From assembly GCA_900555795.1 (NCBI GenBank), contig USMP01000019.1, positions 1-10,775 on the forward strand: a stretch of DNA of 10,775 nucleotides. Reading direction: 5' to 3'. The position numbers and the translations under genes were made by a program. Below the pieces are notes generated by a model. It searched no databases. It was given only the letters and a program-made list of their open reading frames with translations, and was not told the origin of the DNA. Origin of the DNA: an uncultured Eubacteriales bacterium (lineage in GTDB: Bacteria; Bacillota; Clostridia; Oscillospirales; Oscillospiraceae). Of the stretch, positions 1-5,653 are shown piece by piece (within the stretch, counting starts at the first letter, position 1; every line of letters begins with the position of its first letter).

Positions 1-1022
1 CCGCCGGCCCGGGACAGTTCCTCCGCCCGGGCCGCCACCGCCGCCGGATCATCCTCCGGCCCGTAGAGCAGCAGGGTATCCCCGTCGAAGCGGTCAGAGG
101 CGGGGAAGAGGCGCTCCAGCTGATCCAGATATACCGCGAAGCCGATGGCGCCGCCGGCCTTGCCCATCCGGCACAGCAGATTGTCATACCGCCCCCCGGC
201 CAGCACGCCGGTGGCCAGGCCCGGCAGGTAGCCCCGAAAAATAAGGCCGTTATAGTAGTTCATGTCGTTGACGATGGAAAAATCCAGGCGCAGGCTGCGG
301 CCCAGGCCCTGGGCCGCCAGGAGACGGCAGATCTGCCGCAGTTCCCGGAGGGCCTGCCCGGCGGCGTTGCCCTCCGCCAACTCCTCCAGCGGCTCCAGCA
401 CCGCATCCGCAGGACCGTAGAGCAGGGTCAGTCGGCAGAATTTTTCCGTCAGGGCCGCCCCGGCCCCCGCCGCAGCGCAGAGACTGCGGATGGCGGGCAC
501 ATTTTTCCGCCCCATCTCCGCCAGAATGGCCCCCCGCCAGCTCTCATCCACGCCCTCCAGCAGGGCGGACACGATGCCCATGTGGCTCAGGTCCAGCAGA
601 TAGGTGCCGCTGATGGCCGCCAGACTCCGCTCCGCCAGTGCCACCACCTCACCCATGGCGTACAGATCCAGATCCCCGATGCACTCAAGTCCGGTCTGCA
701 TGATCTCCCGATAGCCCATGGCGGCGGGGGAGGTGCGGTACACATTTTCGTTGTAATAGACCTTCTGCAGTCCATCCAGCCTGTCCGGGGTGTTTTTCAC
801 GATGGACAGCGTCACATCCGGTTTGAGGGCCATCAGCCGCCCATCCGTGTCCGTGAAGGTAAGAATATGCTCGCTGACCAGGAAAGCTTTGTTGCGGACA
901 TAGAGGTCGTACTCCTCAAATTTGCTCATGCGGTAGTGGCTGTAGCCGTGTCTGCGGTAGAGTTCCCGCAGACGGTAGAGCACCTGCTCATCGGGCCGCA
1001 GAGCCGGCGCAGGGGCGGTCAC
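1..1022 (-). CDS. hisZ: HisZ, ATP phosphoribosyltransferase regulatory subunit (3' end outside window)
   Basis: Reading the minus strand from a GTG at 1022 gives 340 uninterrupted codons to the window edge. The family is usually about 390 residues, so roughly 50 are missing. The protein is histidyl-tRNA-synthetase-like: KPDVTLSIVKN (about 67-77), the motif-2-like KVYYNENVYR (87-96), GLECIG (111-116), LDLSHMGI (143-150), NYYNGLIF (255-262), GGRYDNLL (276-283) and AIGFAVYLDQL (292-302). The tRNA-synthetase signature with RG-LDYYTGT is replaced by FSIVNDMNYYNG, and KPD stands where HisRS has RPEGT, which points to HisZ rather than a true synthetase. HisZ has no tRNA charging role; it pairs with the short form of HisG in the first step of histidine synthesis and carries feedback control. 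hisG is therefore expected further left. GTG was chosen because the first in-frame ATG lies about 30 codons inside the conserved domain. The GTG overlaps the yerC stop (GTGA), implying translational coupling. Confidence 0.9.
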   Translation of the reverse strand, partial: MTAPAPALRPDEQVLYRLRELYRRHGYSHYRMSKFEEYDLYVRNKAFLVSEHILTFTDTDGRLMALKPDVTLSIVKNTPDRLDGLQKVYYNENVYRTSPAAMGYREIMQTGLECIGDLDLYAMGEVVALAERSLAAISGTYLLDLSHMGIVSALLEGVDESWRGAILAEMGRKNVPAIRSLCAAAGAGAALTEKFCRLTLLYGPADAVLEPLEELAEGNAAGQALRELRQICRLLAAQGLGRSLRLDFSIVNDMNYYNGLIFRGYLPGLATGVLAGGRYDNLLCRMGKAGGAIGFAVYLDQLERLFPASDRFDGDTLLLYGPEDDPAAVAARAEELSRAG

Positions 1023-1321
1023 AGAGGACACTCCTCTTGGCGCTTCAGACGCTCCAGTACCGTCCTGTATCCTCCCGTGCCATATGTGCAGCAGCGGTTG
1101 ACACGGCTGATGGTGGCGCTGCTGGCGCCGGTAGCCTCGGCGATGCGGCTGTATATCATCTGCTCGCTGAGCAGCTTGGCTACCATAAGCCGCTGGCCGC
1201 AGTCCTGAATCTCCTTGCCGGTCATCAGGTCCTCCAGGAAGGCCCGGCACTCCTCGTCGGTTTGAAGGGACAGAATCGCCCGGATCAGCAGGGCGGCCCC
1301 CTCCGTATGAAACACGTCCAT
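1019..1321 (-). CDS. yerC: YerC/YecD-family TrpR-like regulator, probable histidine operon repressor (HisR type)
   Basis: A 100-residue DNA-binding protein of the TrpR superfamily. The helix-turn-helix lies at about residues 57-79 (YSRIAEATGASSATISRVNR), followed by CCTYGTGGY, the typical ending of YerC/YecD proteins. The start is the ATG at 1319-1321, with GAGGAGG about 7 bases upstream. It is the first gene of a minus-strand operon and overlaps hisZ by four bases. Members of this family that sit in front of his genes in Firmicutes have been proposed as histidine-responsive repressors (HisR). The linkage to hisZ and a palindrome over the promoter make that the best reading here, though the effector is inferred. 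An older family label, 'Trp operon repressor', would be misleading, as no trp gene is in view. Confidence 0.88.
   Translation of the reverse strand: MDVFHTEGAALLIRAILSLQTDEECRAFLEDLMTGKEIQDCGQRLMVAKLLSEQMIYSRIAEATGASSATISRVNRCCTYGTGGYRTVLERLKRQEECPL
1023..1037 (-). promoter_or_regulatory. Hairpin covering the hisZ ribosome binding site
   Basis: On the minus strand AGAGGA-GTG-TCCTCT forms a perfect 6-bp stem that includes the GAGGAG Shine-Dalgarno sequence of hisZ, just before its GTG start. It lies inside the last codons of yerC, so a ribosome finishing yerC would melt it. This fits coupled translation of the two overlapping genes. The stem and the overlap are visible directly; the coupling is inference. 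Confidence 0.5.
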
Positions 1322-1348
1322 GGAAAAACCTCCTCGTCATTGCTTTTA

Positions 1349-1386
1349 TACTTTAGCATGATAGTACGATAACAAGAAAAAGTCAA
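1349..1386 (-). promoter_or_regulatory. yerC-hisZ promoter with candidate TrpR-family operator
   Basis: Reading leftwards: TTGACT (1386-1381) as -35, exactly 17 bases, then TATCAT (1363-1358) as -10. The imperfect palindrome TACTATCATGCTAAAGTA (minus strand, 1366-1349) covers the -10 and likely start point. Its outer arms TACT/AGTA match perfectly, and 12 of its 18 positions are self-complementary. E. coli TrpR operators also use TACT...AGTA arms, though with a shorter spacer. Transcription would begin near 1351, leaving a leader of only about 30 bases before yerC, too short for a T-box or histidine attenuator. Repression at this palindrome by YerC itself is the simplest model. Confidence 0.6.
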
Positions 1387-1520
1387 CGGAAACCTGGGAA
1401 GAAACCTATATGAGAATTGACAACGACGGCCTGCTTTTTCCCGGCATATTTCATAAAAACCGGGGGCTGTCAGAAAAAAATGTAAAAATCTTCCGAAATA
1501 TTCGTCAAAGTTTACAGAAG

Positions 1521-1553
1521 ATATGGACAAACCAAGTCGAAATCATGTATAAT
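1521..1553 (+). promoter_or_regulatory. Promoter of the AraC-family gene, with an inverted TTGTCCATAT half-site
   Basis: TGGACA (1524-1529) and TATAAT (1548-1553) are spaced by 18 bases and would start transcription near 1560, giving a leader of about 65 bases. The -35 is embedded in ATATGGACAA (1521-1530). Its complement, TTGTCCATAT, is identical over 10 bases to the upstream half-site of the mgl promoter (2696-2705). This suggests the regulator binds over its own -35 and represses itself. The rest of the spacer between the divergent genes (1387-1520) shows only short, weak inverted repeats and no further gene. Confidence 0.55.
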
Positions 1554-1626
1554 AAATCAACAAAGTTGGTGACAACCGGTGGGCGGATGCCTTCTCAGAC
1601 GGCGAGAGGCGGAAAGGGAGGATGGC

Positions 1627-2481
1627 ATGAACGAGCATCAAAGCAACATCTATAAGCACTCGATGAAGCTGGAGCGCCGGACCGCCTCGCTGTATGTGCA
1701 GAACACGGGCTGCCAGCAGTGCGCGCCCAACTATGGCTGGGGGCCTGGTGTGCGCAATCACTTCCTGCTCCACCACGTGGTGGCGGGACGCGGGGTCTTC
1801 ATTTCCCGGGATCAGCGCTATGACCTCCAGGCGGGGGACACCTTCCTGGCCTATCCGGACACCACCATCCACTACTATGCCGACGCCCGGGATCCCTGGG
1901 AGTATGTCTGGGTGGGCTTCAGCGGGCTGGAGGCCGCCTCCTATATGGAGCGGACGGATTTTACCCCGGAGGAGCCGGTATTCTTCGGCCGGGACAGCGA
2001 GCAGCTGCGGAATCTTACGGAGGAAATTTACCACAGCTATGGCACCACCACCGCCGAAAATCTGGCCATGACCTCCAAACTCTATGCGCTTCTGGCCTTC
2101 CTGGTGGGCACTGCCCGGGGGACCAGGGATCAGAGCCGGGGGGTGCCGGACTGCGCCCTGCTGGCGGCGGAGTATATTGTCAGCCACTATGAGACCCCCA
2201 TCACGGTGGAGGGCCTGGCAGCCTATGCCTCCGTCAGCCACTCCAGCCTGTACAGGCGGTTCATGCAGCGCTTTCAGATGTCCCCCAAGCGCTTCCTTCT
2301 GGAGTACCGCATTGACCGGGCCTGTGTCCTGCTGTCCTCCACCAACTACTCCATTCAGGAAATTTCCAACTCCGTGGGCTTTGAGGACCCCTTCTACTTC
2401 TCCCGGGCGTTTAAAGAGATCAAGGGGATCTCTCCCCGGCAGTACGCCAATCAGCTGCGCAGCGCAAAAGCGGGGCAGTAG
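1627..2481 (+). CDS. AraC/XylS-family transcriptional regulator, probable activator of the galactose genes
   Basis: A 284-residue regulator. The first roughly 160 residues form an AraC-type sugar-binding cupin domain, with HHVVAGRGVF (49-58), LQAGDTFLAYPDTTIHYYAD (67-86) and WEYVWVGFSG (91-100). The C-terminal 100 residues hold two helix-turn-helix units: TVEGLAAYASVSHSSLYRRF (193-212) and the family signature YSIQEISNSVGFEDPFYFSR (241-260), then AFKEIKGISPRQY. The ATG at 1627 was chosen because AGGGAGG ends 5 bases upstream; an in-frame start at 1579 adds 16 residues with no good ribosome site. The length is typical of AraC-domain sugar regulators in Firmicutes. It lies directly upstream of mglBAC and galKTE on the same strand, and no LacI-type galactose repressor is present. 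Galactose or a derivative as inducer is inference. Confidence 0.9.
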   Translation: MNEHQSNIYKHSMKLERRTASLYVQNTGCQQCAPNYGWGPGVRNHFLLHHVVAGRGVFISRDQRYDLQAGDTFLAYPDTTIHYYADARDPWEYVWVGFSGLEAASYMERTDFTPEEPVFFGRDSEQLRNLTEEIYHSYGTTTAENLAMTSKLYALLAFLVGTARGTRDQSRGVPDCALLAAEYIVSHYETPITVEGLAAYASVSHSSLYRRFMQRFQMSPKRFLLEYRIDRACVLLSSTNYSIQEISNSVGFEDPFYFSRAFKEIKGISPRQYANQLRSAKAGQ

Positions 2482-2697
2482 TGGATATATGGTGACTCTG
2501 TCCAGTTTTTAACGATTTTGTAATAATTTAAACGGTTAGCAAAATGAAGCCGGTTCTTTTCAACGGCGTGAAAAAATATTTTGTAAATGCTTGTAAAACC
2601 CCAAAAGTATACTGTGAAACGTGCACAAAAATTAAATTTGTTTTTGTGCAAAATACACAAACGGCCAATTATTGCGATATTCTTTTTCACTGAATTG
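2482..2697. other. AT-rich spacer with an inverted-repeat cluster at 2613-2661
   Basis: I see no gene and no convincing terminator after the AraC gene; the best candidate is a weak GCCGGTT/AACGGC stem near 2550-2570. The clear structure is TGCACAAAAA (2622-2631) and TTTTTGTGCA (2641-2650), a perfect 10-bp inverted repeat around 9 bases. Overlapping it are two TGTG-N7-CACA palindromes, at 2613-2627 and 2645-2659, set 32 bases apart, close to three helical turns. The cluster lies about 95-130 bases upstream of the mgl -10, a position suited to a second regulator or to DNA looping. No known factor was matched. Confidence 0.45.
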
Positions 2698-2750
2698 TCC
2701 ATATGCCTGAATAGAAAGTCCATGTACTTGGGCAATTTGTAAAGTATAAT
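2698..2750 (+). promoter_or_regulatory. mglBAC promoter with 21-bp-period direct repeats (candidate AraC-family site)
   Basis: A consensus -10, TATAAT, lies at 2745-2750, but the 17-base-spaced -35 position reads ATGTAC, which is poor. That position is covered by TCCATGTACTTG (2719-2730), and a related copy TCCATATGCCTG (2698-2709) starts exactly 21 bases upstream; 9 of 12 bases match. Direct half-sites 21 bp apart with the inner one touching the -35 are the known arrangement of AraC activator sites (araI1/I2). A strong -10 with a weak -35 is what an activator-dependent promoter should look like. Start of transcription is expected near 2757. Confidence 0.6.
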
Positions 2751-2759
2751 AGAAATCAC

Positions 2760-2826
2760 AAGGGACAAGAGTGGTCCTTTGAAAAAAGGCGTATGCCTTT
2801 TTTCGTTTCCTGTTCAGGAAACGAAA
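2760..2826 (+). promoter_or_regulatory. mgl leader: three back-to-back hairpins
   Basis: From about the expected transcription start the leader can fold into three adjacent stems. A: AAGGGAC (2760-2766) pairs with GTCCTTT (2774-2780), with one G-U pair. B: GAAAAAAGGC (2781-2790) pairs with GCCTTTTTTC (2795-2804) around GTAT, giving a 10-bp perfect stem with an A/T tract as in an intrinsic terminator. C: TTTCGTTTCCT (2801-2811) pairs with AGGAAACGAAA (2816-2826) around GTTC, an 11-bp perfect stem. B and C share bases 2801-2804, so they compete at their junction. The mglB ribosome site (from 2833) stays free. Roles could be transcript stabilisation, partial termination or attenuation. Confidence 0.55.
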
Positions 2827-2848
2827 CATCTTAAAGGAGGATTATCAG

Positions 2849-3982
2849 ATGAAAAAAGCACTTGCGCTCCTGCTGGCTCTGACCATGGTGCTGGCCCTGG
2901 CCGCCTGCGGCGGCAACAACGGTGGCAGCGGCAACCAGGGAGGCGGCAACCAGACCGACACCCAGAAGCCTGATGAGGGCGCCACTGCCGAGGAACTGAA
3001 CGTGGGCGTGTTCTATTACACCTTTGCCGACGCCTACATCACCACTGTGCGCACCGCCATGGATGAGAAGCTTAACGCCGCCGGCATCAAGTTCAACAAC
3101 TATGATGGCGCCAACACCCAGTCCACCCAGCTGGACCAGATCAACACCGCTATCACCAACGGCGTGAATCTGCTGATTGTCAACATCGTGGAGACCTCTT
3201 CTCCCGACGCCGCCCAGCAGGCCTGTGACGCCGCCAAGACCGCCGGTATCCCCATCATTTTCTTCAACCGCGAGGTTTCTAACGATGTGGTCAACAGCTA
3301 CGACAACTGTGCCTTCGTTGGTACGGACGCCGCCGAGGCCGGCCACATGCAGGGCGAGATGATTGGCGACTACCTGCTGGAGAACTACGACACGGTGGAC
3401 CTCAATGGCGACGGCCAAATCTCCTACGTCCTGTTCAAGGGCCAGGAGGGCAATGCCGAGGCCGAGATGCGCACCCAGTACGCCGTGGAGGACGCCAACC
3501 TGAAGCTGACTGCCGCCAGCAAGCCTGAACTGGTGTTCTACAACGCCGGCAACACAGATAAGTACCTGGTGGATCAGACCGGCGGCTGGTCCGCTCAGGC
3601 TGCCACCGACTACATGACCACCATTCTGGCTGAGTACTCCGAGGCCAACAGCAACATGGTGGAACTGGTCATCGCCAACAACGACGGCATGGCCGAGGGC
3701 GCCATCTCCGCGCTCCAGTCCGCCGGCTATAACACCGGTGCCGACGGCAGCACCACCATCCCCGTCTACGGCGTGGATGCCATGGATTCCGCCGTCCAGA
3801 AGATCAAGGAGGGCCAGATGACCGGTACCGTCAAGCAGGATGGCGACGGCATGGCCGAGACCATCGTCACCCTGGTGAAGAACATTCAGTCCGGCGCCGC
3901 CCTTATGGACAACACCGCCGACTTCAATGTGGATGAGGGCGTGGACAAGATCCGTGTACCTTACGCCAAGATTACCGGCTGA
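2849..3982 (+). CDS. mglB: Galactose/methyl-galactoside-type ABC transporter substrate-binding lipoprotein (MglB-like)
   Basis: A 377-residue secreted sugar-binding lipoprotein of the periplasmic-binding type I fold. A lysine-started hydrophobic signal peptide ends in the lipobox LALAAC with Cys20 as lipid anchor. A Gly/Asn-rich linker (21-45) and the binding domain follow. Residues matching E. coli MglB include Asp61, Asn140 (IIFFNRE), Arg208, Trp247, Asn278 (VIANND) and Asp310 (VYGVDAM). The calcium loop DLNGDGQIS (184-192) and its distant Glu272 are present, although the last loop ligand, Gln in E. coli, is Ser192. Three sugar-contact positions differ: His to Asn202, Asp to Glu204 and Asn to Gln330. 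AAAGGAGG lies 8 bases before the ATG. As first gene of mglBAC it captures substrate outside the cell. Galactose or glucose is the family norm; exact specificity is uncertain. Confidence 0.9.
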   Translation: MKKALALLLALTMVLALAACGGNNGGSGNQGGGNQTDTQKPDEGATAEELNVGVFYYTFADAYITTVRTAMDEKLNAAGIKFNNYDGANTQSTQLDQINTAITNGVNLLIVNIVETSSPDAAQQACDAAKTAGIPIIFFNREVSNDVVNSYDNCAFVGTDAAEAGHMQGEMIGDYLLENYDTVDLNGDGQISYVLFKGQEGNAEAEMRTQYAVEDANLKLTAASKPELVFYNAGNTDKYLVDQTGGWSAQAATDYMTTILAEYSEANSNMVELVIANNDGMAEGAISALQSAGYNTGADGSTTIPVYGVDAMDSAVQKIKEGQMTGTVKQDGDGMAETIVTLVKNIQSGAALMDNTADFNVDEGVDKIRVPYAKITG

Positions 3983-4019
3983 TTGAAACGGGTTATCTGC
4001 CCCTGATGGAAACGGAAAC

Positions 4020-4101
4020 GAAGGGGGCTGTCGCTTGCCGGCAGCCCCCTTCCTCCATGGAGGATCCGCCTGAGCCGCGCAACGGTAGAGCGGCTGAGGC
4101 G
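4020..4101 (+). promoter_or_regulatory. Two strong stem-loops between mglB and mglA
   Basis: The 156-base gap holds GAAGGGGGCTG (4020-4030) pairing perfectly with CAGCCCCCTTC (4042-4052), an 11-bp stem. The palindrome CCTCCATGGAGG (4052-4063) is next. Then CGCCTGAGCCGC (4067-4078) pairs with GCGGCTGAGGCG (4090-4101), 12 bp with one mismatch. None is followed by a T-run, so these are not normal terminators. Stem-loops after a binding-protein gene commonly protect its mRNA from 3' decay or let only part of transcription continue. Either would give more MglB than MglA and MglC. The stems are seen; the role is inferred. Confidence 0.6.
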
Positions 4102-4138
4102 AAAGCTTCAAGGAAAAAGAGCAAAGGAGGAGAACCAT

Positions 4139-5638
4139 ATGGATCAGCCGGCTTTGTTGGAGATGCGCGGCATCAGCAAGGAGTTCCCGGGCGTCAAGGC
4201 GCTGGATCATGTGTCGCTTACCGTCCGGCCCGGCACCGTCCATGCCCTGATGGGTGAGAACGGCGCGGGAAAATCGACCCTGATGAAATGCCTGTTCGGC
4301 ATCTACGCCAAGGACAGCGGTACCATCGTTTTGGACGGCCAGGAGGTCAACTTTAAAAGTTCCAGGGAGGCTCTGGAAAATGGGGTGGCCATGGTGCACC
4401 AGGAACTGAACCAGGCCCTGACCCGCAGCGTGCAGGACAACCTGTGGCTGGGGCGTTACCCCAAGGTGGGCGGCGTGATGGTCAGCGAGCGGATCATGGC
4501 CCAGCGCACCAGGGAAATTTTTGACCAACTGGAGGTCAATGTGAACCCCAAGGCGATTATGTCCACCATGCCTGTCAGCCAGCGGCAGATGGTGGAGATT
4601 GCCAAGGCGGTGAGTTATGACGCAAAGGTCATTGTGTTTGACGAGCCCACCTCGTCTTTGACGGAGGTAGAGGTGGAGCACCTGTTCCGCATCATCAACA
4701 TGCTGCGGGATAAGGGCTGCGGGATCATTTACATCAGCCACAAGATGGAGGAGATCCTCCGTATCAGTGACGACGTCACCATCATGCGGGACGGTCAGTG
4801 GGTGGCCACCAGGCCCGCCTCTGAGTTGACTATGGACGAGATTATCCGTCTTATGGTGGGCCGGGAACTGACCAACCGTTTTCCGTCCAAGGACAACACC
4901 CCCGGCGAGGTGGTGCTGGATGTGCAGCATATCTCCGGCCGCTATACCCGGCTGAAGGACGCCACCTTCCAGCTGCGCCGGGGGGAGATCCTTGGTATTG
5001 CCGGACTGGACGGCTCTGGCCGCACGGAGGTGCTGGAGAACCTGTTCGGTTCCATGACCCGGGGCGGCGGCACCATCACGTTCCACGACCGGGAGATCCA
5101 CAACCGCAATCCCCGGGAGTCCATCAAAAATGGCTTTGCCCTGCTGACGGAGGAGCGCCGGGCCACGGGTATCTTCGGCATCCGGGATATCCGGGAGAAC
5201 ACGGTGGTCTCTAATCTGAAAAATTATCTGATTGGCGGGATTTGCCTAAGCGAAAAGAAGATGCGGGAGGACACCGATTGGTCCATCCAGGCCATGCGCA
5301 TTAAGACCCCCAGCCAAAAAACCCAGATCCGCTCCCTCTCAGGCGGCAACCAGCAGAAGGTCATCATTGGCCGGTGGCTGCTGACCAAGCCGGAGGTGCT
5401 GCTGCTGGATGAACCCACCCGGGGCATCGACGTAGGCGCCAAGTATGAGATCTACCAGCTGATCATCAACCTGGCCAAGGAGGGCAAGGGCGTGATTATG
5501 GTGTCCTCCGAGATGCCGGAACTGCTGGGTGTCTGCGACCGGATTTTGGTCATGTCCGGCGGCCAGCTGGCCGGCGAGGTGGACGCGAAGAATACCAGCC
5601 AGGAGGAGATCCTCACTCTGGCGGCAAAATATGTGTAA
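4139..5638 (+). CDS. mglA: Sugar ABC transporter ATP-binding protein with two fused ATPase domains (MglA-like)
   Basis: A 499-residue cytoplasmic ATPase, the usual length for the MglA/RbsA/XylG family. In the first domain the Walker A is GENGAGKST (39-47), the signature region is [14 protein letters not shown] (144-157) and the Walker B is [11 protein letters not shown] (164-174). The second domain has the degenerate Walker [10 protein letters not shown] (289-297) normal for this family, an intact signature LSGGNQQK (400-407) and Walker [11 protein letters not shown] (420-429). It powers uptake by the MglC permease. AAAGGAGG lies 8 bases before the ATG. The mglC start follows its stop by 15 bases, so the two are co-translated; the gap from mglB is longer and structured. 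Galactose is inferred from the neighbours, because the ATPase alone does not separate galactose from ribose or xylose transporters. Confidence 0.92.
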   Translation: MDQPALLEMRGISKEFPGVKALDHVSLTVRPGTVHALMGENGAGKSTLMKCLFGIYAKDSGTIVLDGQEVNFKSSREALENGVAMVHQELNQALTRSVQDNLWLGRYPKVGGVMVSERIMAQRTREIFDQLEVNVNPKAIMSTMPVSQRQMVEIAKAVSYDAKVIVFDEPTSSLTEVEVEHLFRIINMLRDKGCGIIYISHKMEEILRISDDVTIMRDGQWVATRPASELTMDEIIRLMVGRELTNRFPSKDNTPGEVVLDVQHISGRYTRLKDATFQLRRGEILGIAGLDGSGRTEVLENLFGSMTRGGGTITFHDREIHNRNPRESIKNGFALLTEERRATGIFGIRDIRENTVVSNLKNYLIGGICLSEKKMREDTDWSIQAMRIKTPSQKTQIRSLSGGNQQKVIIGRWLLTKPEVLLLDEPTRGIDVGAKYEIYQLIINLAKEGKGVIMVSSEMPELLGVCDRILVMSGGQLAGEVDAKNTSQEEILTLAAKYV

Positions 5639-5653
5639 GGGGAGGAACCATCA

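Noticed and set aside
582..1208. A 208-codon plus-strand open frame over hisZ and yerC
   Set aside because: The minus-strand translations match HisZ and YerC motifs end to end; this frame has no domain-like sequence.
1322..1351. A T-box or histidine attenuator in front of yerC-hisZ
   Set aside because: The predicted leader is about 30 bases, with no room for T-box stems or a His-codon run.
1579..1626. An earlier start for the AraC-family gene, adding 16 residues
   Set aside because: There is no good ribosome site ahead of it, and the extra Arg/Glu-rich residues simply translate the AGGGAGG region that serves the ATG at 1627.
2590..2616. A second mgl promoter at TATACT (about 2608-2613)
   Set aside because: No acceptable -35 lies 16-18 bases upstream; the TTGTAA copies nearby are at 11 and 21 bases. 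The TTGTAA repeats are probably just AT-rich composition.
2613..2627. A CcpA cre site in TGTGAAACGTGCACA
   Set aside because: It has an AANCG-like core, but the TG and CA arms are out of register with the cre consensus by one base, so I would not call it a cre.
2793..2834. A 13-codon leader peptide ahead of mglB
   Set aside because: The ATG lies in a hairpin loop with only AAGG three bases upstream, and the codons show no run that would suggest attenuation. It is noted within the leader finding but not called as a gene.
2831..5101. A 756-codon open frame on the minus strand opposite mglB and mglA
   Set aside because: It lies wholly opposite two clearly conserved genes, is low-complexity His/Gly/Val-rich, and has no recognisable domain. 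It is a shadow of GC-rich codon usage, as are the 602-codon frame at 7891-9699, the 416-codon frame at 6948-8198 and the 378-codon frame at 9519-10655.
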